A stretch of DNA of 37,788 nucleotides from an uncultured SAR86 cluster bacterium (GTDB taxonomy: Bacteria > Pseudomonadota > Gammaproteobacteria > Magnimaribacterales > TMED112): positions 1-37,788 of the forward strand of contig CACIDC010000002.1 of assembly GCA_902585315.1 (NCBI GenBank). Direction: 5' to 3'. The position numbers and the translations under genes are program-made. This document shows positions 35,078-37,788 of this stretch, piece after piece (positions within the stretch are counted from its first letter, which is position 1; every line of letters begins with the position of its first letter). Under the pieces are notes generated by a model, which saw only the letters and a list, made by a program, of their open reading frames with translations, did not search any database and was not told the DNA's origin.

Positions 35078-35554
35078 ATGGAAAAGAAACCGATAACACC
35101 AGAGGGCCAAACTAAGCTAAGGTCAGAATTAGATCACTTAAAAAACATTAAGAGACAGGAAATAATAGACGCCATTTCAGAAGCAAGAGCCCATGGTGAC
35201 TTGAAAGAAAATGCAGAATATCATGCAGCTAGAGAAGAACAAGGACTTAATGAAGCCAGAATAAGAGAATTAGAGGAAGTGCTATCAATTTCACAAGTTG
35301 TTGAATATAAAACAATGGGCGTTGAAGATAGAGTAATTTTTGGTTCGACTGTAACGATTAAGGATCTTGAATCAGAGGAGATCAAAACTTATCAAATTGT
35401 TGGGGATGCTGAAGCAGATATTGAGAAAAATACAATTTCTTTTACTACGCCAATGGCAAGATCTTTAATTAAAAAAGAGCTTGGCGAATTTGTTGAAGTG
35501 GAAACTCCTGGTGGTATAAAAGAATACGAAATTACTGAAATCAAATTAATTTGA
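35078..35554 (+). CDS. greA: GreA transcript cleavage factor
   Basis: Enters the RNA polymerase secondary channel and stimulates cleavage of backtracked RNA. An N-terminal coiled coil (about residues 5-75) carries the tip acidic residues in ARAHGDLKENAEYHAAREEQ, and the FKBP-like C-terminal domain ends in [13 protein letters not shown]. The length of 158 residues is typical. There is no spacing from the carB stop, and the end overlaps rlmE as TTGA. The order carB-greA is conserved in gammaproteobacteria. Confidence 0.97.
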   Translation: MEKKPITPEGQTKLRSELDHLKNIKRQEIIDAISEARAHGDLKENAEYHAAREEQGLNEARIRELEEVLSISQVVEYKTMGVEDRVIFGSTVTIKDLESEEIKTYQIVGDAEADIEKNTISFTTPMARSLIKKELGEFVEVETPGGIKEYEITEIKLI

Positions 35555-36129
35555 AAGAAATACAAGACACCTGGACTAAAAAAGCAAAAAAAGAAGGTTA
35601 TAGGTCAAGGGCATCTTATAAATTGTTGCAAATAAATAAACCTCATAAATTAATTGAAAACTCGGATATGATCATTGAGCTTGGTTCTGCTCCTGGAGGA
35701 TGGTCACAGGTGATTGCAAATCTCAAAAGAAAAAATACAAAGTGTTATGCATTTGATTTACTACCTATGGAAAATGTAGAGGGTATCCAATTTCATCATT
35801 TAGATCTCTTCTCAAATAAATTTAATAAATTTATCAACAATCTTAACACTAGAGCAGATTTGATATTAAGTGATATGTCGGTAAATCTGTCTGGAATAAA
35901 AGTAATTGATGATGAAGCAAATAAAGAATTGAACTTATTTTGTCTTGAGCTATCCAAAAAAATACTTAATAAAACAGGGGCGCTCCTAATAAAGACATTT
36001 ACGAACCAAAATTTAAAGACATTAAAGAAAAGTTTTGAAAACACTTTTGAGCAAGTTTTTGTTGAAAAGCCACAGGCTTCAAAAACTTCTTCTGCTGAGG
36101 TTTATTTGTTAGGATTAATCCCTAAATAA
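35551..36129 (+). CDS. rlmE: RlmE 23S rRNA 2'-O-methyltransferase (FtsJ/RrmJ)
   Basis: SAM-dependent enzyme that methylates U2552 of 23S rRNA during late 50S assembly. Seen: the SAM motif [13 protein letters not shown] and the K-D-K-E tetrad in SYKLL, LILSDM, LLIKTF and SSAEVYLL. The length of 192 residues is slightly short (209). The start is TTG in a TTGA overlap with greA; no ATG suits the expected N terminus. The gene yhbY, often between greA and rlmE, is absent. It is followed 7 bases later by ftsH, as in E. coli. Confidence 0.94.
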   Translation: MKEIQDTWTKKAKKEGYRSRASYKLLQINKPHKLIENSDMIIELGSAPGGWSQVIANLKRKNTKCYAFDLLPMENVEGIQFHHLDLFSNKFNKFINNLNTRADLILSDMSVNLSGIKVIDDEANKELNLFCLELSKKILNKTGALLIKTFTNQNLKTLKKSFENTFEQVFVEKPQASKTSSAEVYLLGLIPK

Positions 36130-36136
36130 AAAAGAC

Positions 36137-37788
36137 ATGAAAAACTTTGGGAGAAATATTCTTTTTTGGCTAGTGGCAGGAACTTTGATGTTTATGCTGC
36201 TCGATAACTATTCATCAAGCTCGCTTAAGGAAGAGTTAACATATTCTGAATTCAAACAGGAAGTCAAAGGCAAAAAGGTAAAATCTATTGTCTACAAGGG
36301 CGATCAGATGACTGTTGAAGTCGAAAGATTCAATGGAACAAAATATACAACACAAAAACCAGCTTACATTAGCGATCAAGATCTTAATGAAAGTCTAACT
36401 GAAGCAGATGTTGAAATTGCCTTCGAAGCTATTGAGAAACCAAGTGTTTGGTCTCAACTTCTCATCGGCGCATTCCCACTCTTATTACTATTAGCAATAT
36501 TTTTTATTTTTATGAGAAATATGCAAGGTGGAGTTGGAGGTAAGGGAGGTCCAATGACTTTTGGTAGAAGTAAAGCAAAACTACTAGATGGTGGGCATGT
36601 GAAGACAAACTTTACAGATGTTGCTGGTTGCGAGGAAGCAAAGGAAGACGTGAAAGAGTTAGTAGACTTTCTCAAAGACCCAGCAAAGTTCATAAAAGTT
36701 GGAGGTAAAATACCACGAGGAATTTTGATGGTTGGCCCGCCTGGAACAGGTAAAACGCTTTTGGCAAGAGCAGTCGCTGGTGAAGCAAAAGTACCATTCT
36801 TTACTATTTCAGGTTCAGATTTTGTGGAAATGTTTGTTGGTGTTGGTGCTTCAAGAGTCAGAGACATGTTCGAACAGGCAAAGAAGCATTCCCCATGCAT
36901 TGTTTTTATAGATGAAATTGATGCAGTTGGAAGACAAAGAGGCGCCGGTTTAGGCGGTGGTCACGATGAAAGAGAACAAACACTTAATCAATTACTTGTT
37001 GAAATGGATGGTTTTGAGGAAAATTTGGGTGTTATTGTCATTGCAGCAACTAACAGGCCAGATGTCTTGGATGCCGCACTATTAAGGCCAGGTAGATTCG
37101 ATAGGCAAGTGATGGTTGGTTTGCCAGATATAAAGGGAAGAGAACACATCTTAAACGTTCATTTGAAAAAAGTGCCTGTTGATAAATCAGTTGAGCCTAG
37201 TGTAATAGCAAGAGGCACACCCGGTTTTTCAGGTGCAGATCTTGCCAACCTTGTAAATGAAGCTGCATTGTTGGCAGCTAGAAAAAATCTAAAAAAAGTA
37301 TCACAAGCAGAATTAGATTTTGCGAAAGATAAGATAATGATGGGTTCTGAGAGAAAATCTATGATTCTCAATGAAGAGCAAAAGAAACTCACTGCTTATC
37401 ATGAAGCAGGTCATGCAATAGTTGGTTTAAATCTTCCTGAACATAGTCCTGTATACAAAGTGACTATCATTCCAAGGGGTAGAGCTTTAGGTGTAACAAT
37501 GTTCTTACCTGAAGAAGATGTTTACACATACTCAAAAACAGCCCTGATAAGCCAAATTACCAGCTTATTCGGTGGAAGGGTAGCTGAAGAGATAATCAAC
37601 GGAAAAGATGGCATTACAACTGGAGCATCTAACGATATTGAAAGAGCAACAGATTTAGCCAGAAATATGGTCACTAAATGGGGTTTCTCTGACAAATTGG
37701 GGACACTAAAATACGATGACGAAGATGAAAATCCATTCTTAGGTAGATCAGCAGGAGCTAAAAAAAGAATTTTCTCTGAGGAGACCGC
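36137..37788 (+). CDS. ftsH: FtsH ATP-dependent zinc metalloprotease (partial, 3' end beyond window)
   Basis: Membrane-anchored AAA+ protease that degrades LpxC, sigma-32 and damaged membrane proteins. The start ATG at 36137 gives an N-terminal helix (about residues 7-23), a periplasmic domain, a second helix (about 110-128), Walker A GPPGTGKT at 200-207, Walker B IVFIDEID, the second region of homology with ATNRPD and RPGRFDRQ, and the zinc motif HEAGH at 422-426. The frame stays open to the end of the window after 550 codons; about 90 more residues are expected. Its control of LpxC, and so of LPS amount, connects it with the lpx genes here. No stop is missing; the gene is simply cut. Confidence 0.97.
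   Translation, partial: MKNFGRNILFWLVAGTLMFMLLDNYSSSSLKEELTYSEFKQEVKGKKVKSIVYKGDQMTVEVERFNGTKYTTQKPAYISDQDLNESLTEADVEIAFEAIEKPSVWSQLLIGAFPLLLLLAIFFIFMRNMQGGVGGKGGPMTFGRSKAKLLDGGHVKTNFTDVAGCEEAKEDVKELVDFLKDPAKFIKVGGKIPRGILMVGPPGTGKTLLARAVAGEAKVPFFTISGSDFVEMFVGVGASRVRDMFEQAKKHSPCIVFIDEIDAVGRQRGAGLGGGHDEREQTLNQLLVEMDGFEENLGVIVIAATNRPDVLDAALLRPGRFDRQVMVGLPDIKGREHILNVHLKKVPVDKSVEPSVIARGTPGFSGADLANLVNEAALLAARKNLKKVSQAELDFAKDKIMMGSERKSMILNEEQKKLTAYHEAGHAIVGLNLPEHSPVYKVTIIPRGRALGVTMFLPEEDVYTYSKTALISQITSLFGGRVAEEIINGKDGITTGASNDIERATDLARNMVTKWGFSDKLGTLKYDDEDENPFLGRSAGAKKRIFSEET

Overview
The window is about 37.8 kb of very gene-dense, AT-rich bacterial chromosome. Gene content and order point to a gammaproteobacterium: rseP-bamA-skp-lpxD-fabZ-lpxA-lpxB-rnhB-dnaE-accA-tilS, pepA-holC-valS, lptF-lptG, map-dapD-dapE and carA-carB-greA-rlmE-ftsH are all classic gammaproteobacterial blocks. 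The small gaps, many overlapping start/stop codons, shortened proteins (ValRS, TilS, LpxD) and low GC suggest a genome-streamlined marine lineage of the SAR86 type. That placement is an inference from style, not from a marker search. No tRNA, rRNA, CRISPR array, insertion sequence or long repeat was seen, and no gene-free stretch exceeds about 100 bases.

Layout. (1) 16-14527, plus strand: one long cell-envelope and housekeeping run. It covers the outer-membrane and periplasm genes (rseP, bamA, skp), lipid A and fatty acid synthesis (lpxD, fabZ, lpxA, lpxB, accA), DNA and RNA maintenance (rnhB, dnaE, tilS), a crotonase and rimI. (2) 14505-17302: a Cys-type glutathione peroxidase on the minus strand stands back to back with a plus-strand operon of an ElaA-like acetyltransferase and two PD-(D/E)XK nucleases. 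One nuclease is RecB/Cas4-like. The other fuses an MrcB_N-type DNA-recognition domain to a nuclease domain. This pair is the only defence-like content of the window. (3) 17305-22088, minus strand: pepA-holC-valS plus an SDR protein that lacks the catalytic tyrosine. (4) 22117-25979: lptF-lptG, a convergent RDD membrane protein and a POT-family peptide transporter ending in a clear intrinsic terminator. (5) 26080-30729: an unannotated 56-residue membrane protein, then a minus-strand operon map-dapD-dapE followed by a lipoprotein with an Ig-like domain and seven calcium-binding-type repeats. (6) 30793-37788, plus strand: carA-carB-greA-rlmE-ftsH, with ftsH cut by the window end.

How they fit together. 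The first and fourth blocks build and export the outer membrane: LpxA/D/B make lipid A, LptF/G export LPS, BamA and Skp insert porins, and RseP handles envelope stress. DapD/DapE supply meso-diaminopimelate for peptidoglycan. CarAB supplies carbamoyl phosphate. PepA and the POT transporter fit peptide uptake and use. The points most worth checking are the two-nuclease operon, a set of active-site or motif departures in otherwise ordinary enzymes (BamA, RNase HII, LpxA, SDR, DnaE), the truncated ValRS, the seven-repeat lipoprotein, and the reciprocal promoters predicted inside each other's genes at the gpx/elaA junction.
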